From contig CANMHG010000001.1 in the NCBI GenBank assembly GCA_947497585.1, forward strand, positions 868,001 through 932,000: a stretch of 64,000 nt of DNA, given 5' to 3'. How positions within the stretch are numbered: position 1 is the stretch's first letter; each line of letters starts with the position of its first letter. Made by a program: the position numbers and the translations under genes. The DNA is from an uncultured Bacillaceae bacterium. GTDB taxonomy: Bacteria; Bacillota; Bacilli; Bacillales; Bacillaceae_L. The notes beneath the pieces are model-generated. The model did no database searches. It worked only from the letters and a program-made list of their open reading frames with translations, and was not told where the DNA came from. Below, piece by piece: positions 26,417 through 34,535 of the stretch.

Positions 26417-26872
26417 CTATTTCCAAATAAAAGGCGTATACTCAATTATTTCCCAATCCAAGTCTTCTTTCACTAGGATCATAGTAATTGGATTAACCAC
26501 TGGATTCGTCGTTAAGTATCTCTCCGTTCCAATCATTATGCTATTCTCGCTTAAGCCAATATTATATGAATCTTTATCAGTATAGATCACTAAGGTACTC
26601 ATAACTGGTGGTAAGTCCCTCGTGTCAATCTTTTTAAGCTTTATTTGTTCATTTATAATACTATTTATTAATTCTGTGTCATTAATGGTAACTGAAGCAG
26701 TTTTTTTAACAAGTGGTATTTGGCTATAAACTGTGATGTGCTCAACCTCTTCCTCATTAATTAATTGAGCCATAATTTCTTCATATGTGGTTTCCTTTGA
26801 TTTTTCATATAAAAAGTAACCCACTATAATGATCAATAAAACACTTATTCGAACAATATCTTTTAAGTTCAT
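26417..26872 (-). CDS. Membrane-anchored protein, function unknown
   Basis: A 151-residue protein with one N-terminal transmembrane segment (8-22) and a beta-rich external domain that includes EEVEHITVYSQIPLVKK and STLVIYTDKDSYNIGL. This resembles the DUF5301-like group of Bacillus membrane-bound proteins, weakly. ATG 26872 has GGAGG 9 bases upstream. Confidence 0.7.
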   Translation of the reverse strand: MNLKDIVRISVLLIIIVGYFLYEKSKETTYEEIMAQLINEEEVEHITVYSQIPLVKKTASVTINDTELINSIINEQIKLKKIDTRDLPPVMSTLVIYTDKDSYNIGLSENSIMIGTERYLTTNPVVNPITMILVKEDLDWEIIEYTPFIWK

Positions 26873-26954
26873 GTACAATATCCTCCGATCTCCATATACC
26901 TTTTTATAGTCTTCTTCGGAATTTTTCGAATGGTCAGTACAATTTCACCTCATG

Positions 26955-27035
26955 TTAATTTTAACATAATATTCCAAAAATAAATTAAAATCCAAATAAA
27001 AAAGACGATCATCTAAAATCGCCTGTTTCACTCCG
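26955..27035 (-). repeat. Intergenic terminator-promoter module, copy A
   Basis: Reading the minus strand: a GTGAAACAGGC segment, hairpin AGGCGAT/ATCGTCT followed by TTTTTTATTT (terminator for the 27051 gene), then TTGGAATATTATGTTAAAAT, an extended -10 promoter for the 26872 gene. Related copies at 55983, 58186, 59645, 61735 and 63703. Confidence 0.75.
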
Positions 27036-27050
27036 GTTACCTTTTCCTTA

Positions 27051-27446
27051 CTACCCCTCTAATAACCTCATGTAATATAAATCTTCTCCATCATGTTCAA
27101 CAACCAAAATAAAAGAAAGTTTTACATCATCATCAGTAGAGAATACGTTTGTTCCTTCAGGTAGTTTAGTTGCATATAAGTCTTTAAACCAAAAGCTATT
27201 TTGCGTTTGTTTTCTAACTTTACCAACTAATTTTTTCTTAGTATACTTACTTTTTTCATCCTGAAACCATTCAAGCTCAGTAACATTTGAATAAACATTA
27301 CCATTATTGTACTGAATAATATCAGCTTCCGTATCCTGCTTTAATACATCCCTAGCAGTGACCCTTCCTCTGTCAGCATAGCAACCTGTAGTAGACACAA
27401 ACATCACAATAGAAACAATTATTAACCAGAACCAAGTTGTTTTCAA
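27051..27446 (-). CDS. Lipoprotein, function unknown
   Basis: A 131-residue lipoprotein: hydrophobic segment ending VSTTGC, then a domain containing DADIIQYNNGNVYSNVTELEWF-like and FVLVVEHDGEDLYYMRLLEG-like strands (exact residues differ slightly). It matches the layout of an uncharacterised Bacillus lipoprotein family whose members end in a similar YYM.LLEG tail. TTG at 27446 has GGAGG 5 bases upstream. Confidence 0.75.
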   Translation of the reverse strand: MKTTWFWLIIVSIVMFVSTTGCYADRGRVTARDVLKQDTEADIIQYNNGNVYSNVTELEWFQDEKSKYTKKKLVGKVRKQTQNSFWFKDLYATKLPEGTNVFSTDDDVKLSFILVVEHDGEDLYYMRLLEG

Positions 27447-27491
27447 CGTAACCTCCATTATTAATCTGATTTAACTCCATTTCCAGTTCAG

Positions 27492-27743
27492 TTAATCACT
27501 CTTTCTCATACCTATAAGAGAAAAAACTAAACCTAACCCAACAATTGTGTACTCAAATCCCTTAAGATCTATATTGTTATCAAGGACAAGTATCCCTCCA
27601 ACTAAAGATATTTGTAAGCCAAAAATCATATACTTTTTTCCTGACTCTGTCTTTTTTATAGTTACAAAAATTAAATATAATAAATAGATTGATAACGGTA
27701 TTCCTATAAAAACCAAAGCAAACAAACTAACCATTGGACTCAT
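27492..27743 (-). CDS. Small membrane protein, paralogue of the 56627 gene
   Basis: An 83-residue protein with three transmembrane segments. The C-terminal half (FGLQISLVGGILVLDN, then GLGLVFSLIG) is alignable with the 56627-56908 protein (FGIHLTIFGGFILLND, then GLGLGVYGSF), so they are diverged copies. GGGGG before ATG. Confidence 0.75.
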   Translation of the reverse strand: MSPMVSLFALVFIGIPLSIYLLYLIFVTIKKTESGKKYMIFGLQISLVGGILVLDNNIDLKGFEYTIVGLGLVFSLIGMRKSD

Positions 27744-27794
27744 TTTTCATTCCCCCTTTACATCCTACTACTAAACTTAAAGAGGCACTTTACC

Positions 27795-28286
27795 TTATGA
27801 ATTTCCCTTCGCAATCCCAACTACCTTCCAATCACTTTTAATATTTTGCATTAGTAAGATGAAATTCCTTACTCCAATTTCTTGCCCATTATCCTTATCA
27901 AATTCAAAACATTTCAGGCTTATTGAACGCTTATTATCTTTGTAATATTTTTCCATAACAGTGGAAGTAGCACTTCCATTGGGATATGATAACGAATAAG
28001 TAGGAGGTTTACATTCCTGGATAAATTTTTTGAACCCTTTCCAATCTAAAGGTTCTCTAATTATGCGATAAATGGAATCATTTGAAATTTTCTTCCACTC
28101 CTGCTCATTTACAATATAGTCACTCATATTCTTATCTTGTTCAGCTTCCTGAACTAATTTTTCTACAATGACATACGGCTCTGAATAAGAATCTTTCATT
28201 ATTGAGTAAGTAATGTATTTACCTCCATAAAAGATAAATGCAGTTAAAAATAAGATAACTGCAAACAAGCCAAATATTTTTTTCAT
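27795..28286 (-). CDS. Membrane-anchored/secreted protein, function unknown
   Basis: A 163-residue protein with an N-terminal hydrophobic segment (4-22) and an external domain with two Cys (IQECKPPTYSL, SLKCFEF). The C-terminal strand NIKSDWKVVGIAKGN resembles NTF2-like ends. GGGGG before ATG. Family not recognised. Confidence 0.75.
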   Translation of the reverse strand: MKKIFGLFAVILFLTAFIFYGGKYITYSIMKDSYSEPYVIVEKLVQEAEQDKNMSDYIVNEQEWKKISNDSIYRIIREPLDWKGFKKFIQECKPPTYSLSYPNGSATSTVMEKYYKDNKRSISLKCFEFDKDNGQEIGVRNFILLMQNIKSDWKVVGIAKGNS

Positions 28287-28391
28287 ATATTCCCCCTAAA
28301 AATGAATAAACCTCAATCTAACTTTATTATAAGAGCTTGTTGAATAACTCCTGATCCAGTATACTTTTGAATAAATATTCATTTGTACCGA

Positions 28392-28868
28392 TTATTTGAT
28401 TTCCTTAATATCCATTCCATGAGCTGGCTTTTTTGTAAATGCAAACCACACCTTTTGTTCAGGGCTTATTTGTACTAGTTTAGCAATTTCACCTTGTACA
28501 ACAATCTCTTTAATGTTTTCATCATTATTAACTACCGCTGTTATATAAAATGGCAAACCCATCTCGGCTGTTGCTATATAGCCACCATTTTTAATGTCAA
28601 TAGATCCTGAACCTGTTACCCAATTCCACTCATTATTATCCATATTTTCTATAAAACCTAAATTCAAGGATTGCTCATTTTCATAGAATACAATTATTAC
28701 ACTATCTTTGATTTCATAATGCCAAATCGAATTAAAAGGAATTTCCCTCTCAATCATAATTTCTTTGAACATTTCTTCTAGAGATTGTGTTTCATTTATA
28801 GAACATCCCCATACACCTATACTTAACAGCAATACCAACATTAGAGTATATAATTGGTTCTTGTTCAT
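28392..28868 (-). CDS. Lipoprotein, related to the 48670 gene
   Basis: A 158-residue lipoprotein (lipobox GVWGC). The order of features (SLEEMFKEIM after the Cys, EWNWVTGSGSID in the middle, IKEIVVQGEIAKLV, then VWFAFTKKP) parallels the 48670-49182 protein (TFEDFFHHKM, QWEWKHTRGG, ITEVFVGEEQGRI, FWYAVSPKQ), so they appear to be paralogues. ATG 28868 is used because AAAGG lies upstream. Function unknown. Confidence 0.75.
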   Translation of the reverse strand: MNKNQLYTLMLVLLLSIGVWGCSINETQSLEEMFKEIMIEREIPFNSIWHYEIKDSVIIVFYENEQSLNLGFIENMDNNEWNWVTGSGSIDIKNGGYIATAEMGLPFYITAVVNNDENIKEIVVQGEIAKLVQISPEQKVWFAFTKKPAHGMDIKEIK

Positions 28869-28932
28869 AACCTTTCCCTCCCATCTAACCTTCATATTCC
28901 TCCCTTAGATTCGGAACTATTGCTTTTTAAAA

Positions 28933-29190
28933 TTACATTGATGCCAAAGTAAATAAATTCATAAAGAATAATAGGAATAAACTAGTAATTACAGTTAAAG
29001 TAGACAGCATAAACATCCTTAATTCTTCCTTATGCTTAATAACCCCTCTGAAACCAAAGAATAATCCTATGGAAATCATTGAAATCCAGATTAACCTTAC
29101 TGTTTCAATAGAGAATATAGTATAGAAATCGATAAAGAATAGTAGAAAAGCCAGCAATTGCAATAACATAATAAACTGGAATAGTTTCAT
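28933..29190 (-). CDS. Small membrane protein
   Basis: An 85-residue protein with three hydrophobic segments (2-24, 28-46, 60-82) and a short basic loop (KHKEELR) between the second and third. No family recognised. Confidence 0.65.
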   Translation of the reverse strand: MKLFQFIMLLQLLAFLLFFIDFYTIFSIETVRLIWISMISIGLFFGFRGVIKHKEELRMFMLSTLTVITSLFLLFFMNLFTLASM

Positions 29191-29308
29191 TTAACACCCT
29201 CATTCACTTATGGAAAGAAAATTTCATGAATAATATGAGTTACAAAATAATATAAAAGAATAAAGACAACCTCTTTATCTAATATGTTTCTATAAGGTGC
29301 TGATTACT

Positions 29309-29488
29309 TTGCGTAGAAATAAGAATGTAGATTTAGTTATTTTCTTGCTATTTTGCTTGTTAATTATGCTGATTGTACATGTAATTCTTCATGTTAAGGT
29401 TTTTGTCGTTTACAGTGCAAGTCTAGGGTCTATTTTCATGATAGGTTTAATCATTTTCCTAATTGTTTTACTTTATTTAAAAGCTTAA
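29309..29488 (+). CDS. Small two-segment membrane protein
   Basis: A 59-residue plus-strand frame starting at TTG 29309, behind AAGGTG with a usable spacer; a GTG at 29297 lies within that site. The product starts with a basic stretch (RRNKNVD), followed by two transmembrane segments. It is opposite to all neighbours. Moderately supported; no family. Confidence 0.45.
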   Translation: MRRNKNVDLVIFLLFCLLIMLIVHVILHVKVFVVYSASLGSIFMIGLIIFLIVLLYLKA

Positions 29489-29536
29489 TAGCTTAGCATT
29501 TTTTATTTCTTTGAAGTATGAATAGTAACTAATTCG

Positions 29537-29722
29537 CTATCTTACAAAGTGGGCAATCACAGGCAGTAACATCAGCACCACTAAACTTTGAATAAATGTT
29601 ACGATTATATCTCTTTTCCAATTATTATTAGGGTAACGATATACCAATCTTTGCCACACAAAGAATATTACCCACCAGAATAGTAATGTATAGATGGCTC
29701 CGCTTAAACTATCATAGATCAT
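29537..29722 (-). CDS. Small membrane protein
   Basis: A 61-residue protein with two hydrophobic segments and a basic centre (YRYPNNNWKRD). A strong GAGGGGG site precedes the ATG, and the upstream sequence (GGAATATTATGT) resembles the module promoter. Function unknown. Confidence 0.65.
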   Translation of the reverse strand: MIYDSLSGAIYTLLFWWVIFFVWQRLVYRYPNNNWKRDIIVTFIQSLVVLMLLPVIAHFVR

Positions 29723-29834
29723 TATTCAGTCCCCCTCTCATGTCCTTGTTGTTTCCACAACTCACCGCATTGCATCACCATTTTTTTACATAATATTCCG
29801 TCTTTTGAAAGCACAACATACTAAAAATCCAATC

Positions 29835-30272
29835 TTAGTTAACTAACAGTACTTCCTCGAAATATTTTTTCATGTCGTTATGAACAAATGAATAGATATC
29901 ATCCTTTGTTGAAACGTAAAAAATCCCTTCATGGTAATAAACTACTTTTCTTGTATTATTTTTCATTTTGAAAGACACCCCTGCCAATGCTGGAGGCAAT
30001 TCTGTTTCCATGAATACCCTTTCGTCATAAATCGAATTAACCCATTGAACAAGTTGTTTACCTTCATTTTCCGTCGGCCCTAAACTAAACTCATGATGTT
30101 CAATCGTTACTCCCCCACCACCAGGCTCAACTTTATAAAACTCTTGAAAAACGATAATGTTATCTATTTTTTCTAATGAGATTGGTTGATGAATGTTTTT
30201 ATCATCTATGTTCGAAATGATTAAAGCAAGGATAAGAACTATAATTAATGGCATTAATAATTTTTTCTTTAT
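29835..30272 (-). CDS. Membrane-anchored protein with an apparent ATA start
   Basis: A ~145-residue protein. GGGAGGAGG lies 8 bases before an ATA codon at 30272-30270, after which the frame reads KKKLLMPLIIVLILALII, a textbook signal/anchor start once the first residue is Met. The next upstream ATG (30320) has no site and would make the Shine-Dalgarno coding; the next downstream ATG is 30254. The external domain contains EPGGGGVTIEHHEFSLGP and VVYYHEGIFYV. Function unknown. Compare the ATA at 19242. Confidence 0.7.
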   Translation of the reverse strand: MKKKLLMPLIIVLILALIISNIDDKNIHQPISLEKIDNIIVFQEFYKVEPGGGGVTIEHHEFSLGPTENEGKQLVQWVNSIYDERVFMETELPPALAGVSFKMKNNTRKVVYYHEGIFYVSTKDDIYSFVHNDMKKYFEEVLLVN

Positions 30273-30339
30273 AAGAAAAACCTCCTCCCACCTTAATGAG
30301 CAAAGAAGTACCATATTCATTTAAGACCATGAGAAAAAA

Positions 30340-30522
30340 TTACACTGTTATCCGTTCAATTATTTCTCCTTCAGCAGATAAACCTGTTATAGTAAAACCT
30401 ACGAGATCTTTACATGCAGAAATTAAAAACCAAAACTTTTCACCATTACTAATTTGTTTAAATATTACTTCAAGCTGTTAAAAGTAAACTAAGTATCGCT
30501 TGACGATCTCTTCACCTTTCAT
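30340..30522 (-). pseudogene. Small gene interrupted by TAA
   Basis: From ATG 30522 the frame reads MKGEEIVKRYLVYF, then TAA, then continues in the same frame for 45 codons (EVIFKQISNGEKFWFLI, KDLVGFTITGLSAEGEII) to a second TAA. The downstream part looks like genuine protein and no alternative start exists after the stop. Interpreted as a decayed 60-residue gene; family unknown. It fills the 30273-30566 gap. Confidence 0.5.
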
Positions 30523-30566
30523 TTTACCATAAATAACCATTAGAAATAGGCCTTCCAAGCAGGTTC

Positions 30567-31025
30567 TCACTTTACCTCAACTTTCAGATAATGAACTACT
30601 CCTCCATTTGAATACTCCGCAAGAATATCATAAATGTAGATACCAGATGCATCTGGTAGAGTAAAAGAGTACTTATTCAACAAGGTCTCAGATTCTCTGT
30701 ATTTATCATTGTATACCTCAAGTGATAACGGCGTTTTATTAATAAACTCAAGTGTGACAACATCCTGTTTTGAAGCTTTTAATATTTTGGCCTGCCTGTC
30801 TAATGTATCTAGGTCAACATGAGTTTCTGAATGTTGTCCTCCAACTTTAAGGGAAGAGGTACCGTTTAACAATTTCACTTTCTGTTTTCCAACACTTGCG
30901 TTAACACATGGGATGAAAGCATTTGAGCAGTTTTCTTGTGTGTAGACATTCTGATTACTACAACCTGTTGATAAAATAAAGGGTAAGAAAAGGATATAGA
31001 AAACATAGCCACGAACTTTCAACAA
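30567..31025 (-). CDS. Lipoprotein, function unknown
   Basis: A 152-residue lipoprotein (lipobox LSTGC at about residue 22). The mature part has a Cys pair (ENCSNAFIPC) near the N-terminus and an immunoglobulin-like beta pattern ending IYDILAEYSNGGVVHYLKVEV. TTG start behind GGTGGGG. No family recognised. Confidence 0.75.
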   Translation of the reverse strand: MLKVRGYVFYILFLPFILSTGCSNQNVYTQENCSNAFIPCVNASVGKQKVKLLNGTSSLKVGGQHSETHVDLDTLDRQAKILKASKQDVVTLEFINKTPLSLEVYNDKYRESETLLNKYSFTLPDASGIYIYDILAEYSNGGVVHYLKVEVK

Positions 31026-31167
31026 TATTCCCCACCTTCAATATGTATTCATTAGGAAGTAAGCCCCGTAACTTTTTGTATCTTTTTAGAATTTAAATAA
31101 CCATCAAACTAATAATTTCTTCTATATATTTTTACTTTTTCATTGTATTTACCTGCTATAAAGTTAG

Positions 31168-31617
31168 TTACTCTTGATTTATCTCTACAATAATTTCATC
31201 AAAATATTCTCCATCAATATAAACCTCTAACTTCCATATCCCTGATGATGGAAACAATACTGCTGAACGGGCATGTCCGTTTATGACATCACCACGAGGA
31301 ATTAATTGTTCATCCTTAAATGTTACAGGATTAATAGCACCTTCTTCACCTTGCTTAAATGCTTTTACTTCCCATTCTTTGTAGGAAATACCTTCAGTTC
31401 CCCAAAAATGCCACATCCACTTTTGTCCATTTTCTGTAATTGTTTTAGAACCGATTATTCCAATACTTTCTTCCTTTCCAAACATTTCACCATTTTCAGT
31501 AGTAAAATTTGGACTATTATCCTGCCATTTTTCTTCCTTAATTGTTTCTACTGATATACAAGCGGTCATAACACCTAAAAAACAAAGCAAAATGAACAAC
31601 AACGTTGATTTTTGCAC
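31168..31617 (-). CDS. DUF4871 lipoprotein
   Basis: A 149-residue lipoprotein (lipobox VMTAC). The domain reads MFGKEESIGIIGSKTI, KWMWHFWGTEGISYKEWEV, and VLFPSSGIWKLEVYIDG, matching the DUF4871 family of Bacillus secreted proteins. The GTG at 31617 follows GGGAGG; the earlier ATG frame has no site. Unknown function on the cell surface. Confidence 0.8.
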   Translation of the reverse strand: MQKSTLLFILLCFLGVMTACISVETIKEEKWQDNSPNFTTENGEMFGKEESIGIIGSKTITENGQKWMWHFWGTEGISYKEWEVKAFKQGEEGAINPVTFKDEQLIPRGDVINGHARSAVLFPSSGIWKLEVYIDGEYFDEIIVEINQE

Positions 31618-31675
31618 AGAACACCTCCCTTTCATGTATTTGTCCAGAAGCATTGTATAAATAAAGTAACTTCTA

Positions 31676-31711
31676 TTAAAATAGGCGTTAATCCTTTTTA
31701 GATTTAACGCC
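31676..31711 (-). terminator. Terminator of the NIPSNAP-Nudix gene
   Basis: Stem GGCGTTAAATC/GATTAACGCC with one bulge, then TATTTTAAT on the minus strand, 13 bases after the stop. Confidence 0.75.
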
Positions 31712-31723
31712 CCCTAGGAATAA

Positions 31724-32512
31724 CTAACTACTAAACTCCTTTTTAACTTCAAACCTCTTAATAAGTTCGTAAGGTCTAGCTTTGAAAGCTTCATAAGGTA
31801 AGTAGTTTGGTTCCATCGCATCTAGTGTTCTACTTCTGAACTGCGGTCTTGTAATTAGTTCATTTATCCGTTCCTTAGTTAATTCAGTAAAAATCACTGC
31901 CGATGTTTCGCCTTCTGCCGTTCTTAATTCACCTGATTCATACTGTCCTCTAAATACTACACAAATTATTCCACCGGATATGTTTTGATACATACCAGTT
32001 ATACCATCCAACTTAACTTTTACTCCAGTTTCTTCTAATACTTCTCGATGGATGGCCTCTTCTAATGTTTCACCTTCTTCTACTTGACCTCCTGGCATTT
32101 CCATCGTATCTGAACGGTGTAAATTACGAACAAGAAGCACCTTTCCCTCCTCATTAGTTATATATCCGCTAACAGACACAATATGTTTAGGGTGATGATA
32201 TGTGCCAGAGTATGCTGTTGAAGATAAGAAGTCTTGATTACTCTCTATGTACAGTTCCCCTAATTCCATTCTTTTTTCTTTTGCTTCTTGGTGTAGGTCA
32301 CTATTTTTAATGAGGTTTTCTATGCTTTCGTAATGTTCTATACTTTTATATTCCCATATTGCTAAGATCTCATCTTTGTCTTCATTGACCCAACGACCTA
32401 TTAATTTTGCACCGTGCTTTATTTGGTTTGGATATAAGTAAGAATGAAAGAATTGATTAAAATCATTTAGTTTTTCAGGGTTAATTTTGTACGTTTTTCT
32501 TCTATATATCAT
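31724..32512 (-). CDS. NIPSNAP-Nudix fusion protein
   Basis: A 262-residue two-domain protein. Residues 1-95 are NIPSNAP/ABM-like (YRRKTYKINPEKLNDFNQFF, LIGRWVNEDKDEILAIWEY). Residues ~110-235 are a Nudix hydrolase with the complete box beginning GGQVEEGETLEEAIHREV and ending LEETG. Nudix domains cleave nucleoside diphosphate-X compounds; the partner domain may supply ligand specificity or dimerisation. ATG 32512 is preferred (AAAGGAG upstream); a longer frame starts at 32578. Confidence 0.85.
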   Translation of the reverse strand: MIYRRKTYKINPEKLNDFNQFFHSYLYPNQIKHGAKLIGRWVNEDKDEILAIWEYKSIEHYESIENLIKNSDLHQEAKEKRMELGELYIESNQDFLSSTAYSGTYHHPKHIVSVSGYITNEEGKVLLVRNLHRSDTMEMPGGQVEEGETLEEAIHREVLEETGVKVKLDGITGMYQNISGGIICVVFRGQYESGELRTAEGETSAVIFTELTKERINELITRPQFRSRTLDAMEPNYLPYEAFKARPYELIKRFEVKKEFSS

Positions 32513-32651
32513 TTTTAACATCTCCTTTCCTTTAATTTCCACATATTTATATAAAAAACCTTCCCTAACTTTCTCCACTTGATCTCTATGATAAAAAATT
32601 TTATAAGTGGAAAATACATAGACATATTTAGGATTTTATGGCCAAGGAAAG

Positions 32652-32687
32652 AAAAAACCCACTCCAAATAGCGACAAGGAGCAGGTT
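32652..32687 (-). terminator. Terminator of the RDD gene
   Basis: Stem AACCTGCTCC/GGAGTGGGTT (two G-U pairs) with TTTTTTC on the minus strand, about 20 bases after the stop codon. Confidence 0.8.
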
Positions 32688-32703
32688 ATTTGCAATTAAT
32701 CAC

Positions 32704-33132
32704 TTACTCTAGATATTTTTCAGGCTCAGGTTCGTCAAAAGTTACGTATGTCCCTGCAACAAAATCATGGATAGCACGCTTATCTTCTCTTAGTCCCACC
32801 ATAAAAGCACTAACAATTATACCGATTCCTAATGTCAAAACATATACTAAACCAGCAACTAAGTTACGCATTAGCATTGTTCCTAAACCTACTCTATCAC
32901 CATCTTCACGCGCTATACGTATCCCCAATGCTTTCTTGCCAACCGTGTATCCATACCAAAATACAGGCAACAGTAAATAATACAGCATTTCTAATGTTGA
33001 TGTTATAGGTTCGTTTTCCATAAAGAATTCCTGATATATGATGGATGTAATAATTCCTGATACTAAGAACAGAAAAATCATATCGACAATAGCTGCACCT
33101 AACCTAACTCCAAAACCAGCAGGATTGCTCAT
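32704..33132 (-). CDS. RDD-family membrane protein
   Basis: A 142-residue integral membrane protein with three transmembrane segments. The first begins with the RDD signature (GFGVRLGAAIVDMIFLF: R, then D/D spaced as expected), and the loop GKKALGIRIAREDGDRVG is typical. RDD proteins are thought to be small transporters or accessory factors. ATG 33132 follows GGGGGG. Confidence 0.9.
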   Translation of the reverse strand: MSNPAGFGVRLGAAIVDMIFLFLVSGIITSIIYQEFFMENEPITSTLEMLYYLLLPVFWYGYTVGKKALGIRIAREDGDRVGLGTMLMRNLVAGLVYVLTLGIGIIVSAFMVGLREDKRAIHDFVAGTYVTFDEPEPEKYLE

Positions 33133-33191
33133 TATTCCCCCCCTAACTTCTCCCATTACTTTTAATCATCTAACCTCACAAACTATTAAGG

Positions 33192-33362
33192 CTAATTCCA
33201 AAAGAAAGTAGTAACAATAAATGGAACAACAATTGTAATAATTATGATAATTCCGTTACCAAATAGACCTTATAATTTTAAAAGTGGTTTATTAGCATAC
33301 AAAGCTAGAAACTTCCAAACTTCTATAATTATTTCGGAGATCTTAACCTTTCTTTTAAACAG
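33192..33362 (-). pseudogene. Decayed small membrane-protein gene with internal TAA
   Basis: One frame reads KVKISEIIIEVWKFLALYA, then LLKL, TAA (33270-33272), then in frame a hydrophobic C-terminus (NGIIIIITIVVPFIVTT) to TAG. No start codon remains upstream. The composition strongly resembles a short membrane protein, so I read it as a remnant within the 33133-33378 gap. Confidence 0.4.
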
Positions 33363-33378
33363 ATCTAGTCTAGAAACT

Positions 33379-33576
33379 TTATATAGAGGCAAATAATACG
33401 GCATAAATTAATAACCCAGATACTATCAGCATAATAAGTATTCCAGTAGCCCTCCACCCTAAACTACCTACTAATTCAGAAAGATTGCTCCCGCGAATAC
33501 TACTTGAAGGTTTATTTAATTCTTTACGTCGTAAGGCCTCTCTCCTTTGTTCAGGTGTTTGTTTTTCTTTATTCAT
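33379..33576 (-). CDS. DUF6366-like small membrane protein
   Basis: A 65-residue protein: charged N-terminus TPEQRREALRRKELNK, then NLSELVGSLGWRATGILIMLI leading into one transmembrane helix. This pattern fits my memory of the DUF6366 family of Bacillaceae proteins; unknown function. GGGGG before ATG. Confidence 0.7.
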   Translation of the reverse strand: MNKEKQTPEQRREALRRKELNKPSSSIRGSNLSELVGSLGWRATGILIMLIVSGLLIYAVLFASI

Positions 33577-33638
33577 TCAAATCCCCCTTATGCTACGAAA
33601 TCACACCATATAGAGTTATGCTAAATGTTTTTTCCGAC

Positions 33639-34106
33639 CTAACTTCTAAATAACCGTATTAGTTGTAAACCATCAGATCGATAACCGCTATATGACCCCA
33701 TCCAATGTGGATAGGTTATAGGAATAATTGTTACAAAGAACTGTATAAGATTAAATATCATTACCCCCAAAAGAAATGAACGAAATTCACCCTGAGGCAT
33801 CCACAACACTATTATTCCAAATAATATCATGAGTGATAAAGACATTATTGGACCACCCGCTAACGCAACAGCTTTCTGTCGTTTATCTAAACTTTCTTCC
33901 CAATAAACAAAACCAACATAAGACCAACATATGTGAAAATGAAGTCTTCCCAACCTGAACTTTTCTTTATTCTTCTTATTTCTTTTTCCTAGATACACAT
34001 GTGCATGAGATTTCGAAGTAGCGATAACTCCAATCCCATGTCCTATCTCATGCAGGAGCACACAAACTGGGATAACTATAATATTAAAAAGAAAGAATAA
34101 TAACAT
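33639..34106 (-). CDS. M50-like membrane metalloprotease homologue
   Basis: A 155-residue membrane protein with the zinc motif HEIGHGIGV (HExxH) in the first transmembrane helix and a later ALAGGPIMSLSLM that resembles the M50 'NPDG/G-G-P' helix. It is shorter than typical site-2 proteases and lacks a PDZ domain. It might process a membrane-anchored substrate. AGGAGGG before ATG. Confidence 0.8.
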   Translation of the reverse strand: MLLFFLFNIIVIPVCVLLHEIGHGIGVIATSKSHAHVYLGKRNKKNKEKFRLGRLHFHICWSYVGFVYWEESLDKRQKAVALAGGPIMSLSLMILFGIIVLWMPQGEFRSFLLGVMIFNLIQFFVTIIPITYPHWMGSYSGYRSDGLQLIRLFRS

Positions 34107-34454
34107 TACATCCCTCCTTGTTAGTATTTCTTTTTAAACAATGCTGATCGTCTTTTCAAGAACAACCTCACGTCACTAAAATAGGAAGCACTGCTTCGTC
34201 TACAATTTATTATCAAGTCCTTGTTTTCTTTATTCGTAGTAAAAAGATTGTTTATGTGGGTTTCCTTTTATTACTTATTTACGAATTATATCGACAGAAG
34301 TTTCAGTTATTTTTTGATTGAGATCTTAAACAATTTTAACTTTATCAAATAAGATATTTTTCAAAAGCTTTCTCCTGCTCCAAACGGAACGTGACAGAAC
34401 CCTGTCATTCCAAATCCATTTATTAATATGTACAGGGATCTTTGCCCTACATGT

Positions 34455-34486
34455 AAAGAAGCCCGGAACTATCCCCCGCGCTTCTC
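34455..34486 (-). terminator. Terminator of the carotenoid operon
   Basis: A GC-rich stem (GAAGC-CGGG with CCGGGCTTC, one bulge) followed by TTTAC on the minus strand, about 50 bases after the crtQ-like stop. The rest of the 34107-34535 gap holds a second hairpin near 34385-34410 (GTGACAG/CTGTCA) and no gene. Confidence 0.65.
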
Positions 34487-34535
34487 TATTAGCTATCTTA
34501 TTAATTTGTGCAAAATCGACGATCGCTGAGGATGT

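Noticed and set aside
34107..34535. A gene between the M50-like gene and crtQ
   Set aside because: Short frames such as TGFCHVPFGAG have no start or site; only hairpins and the operon terminator are supported.
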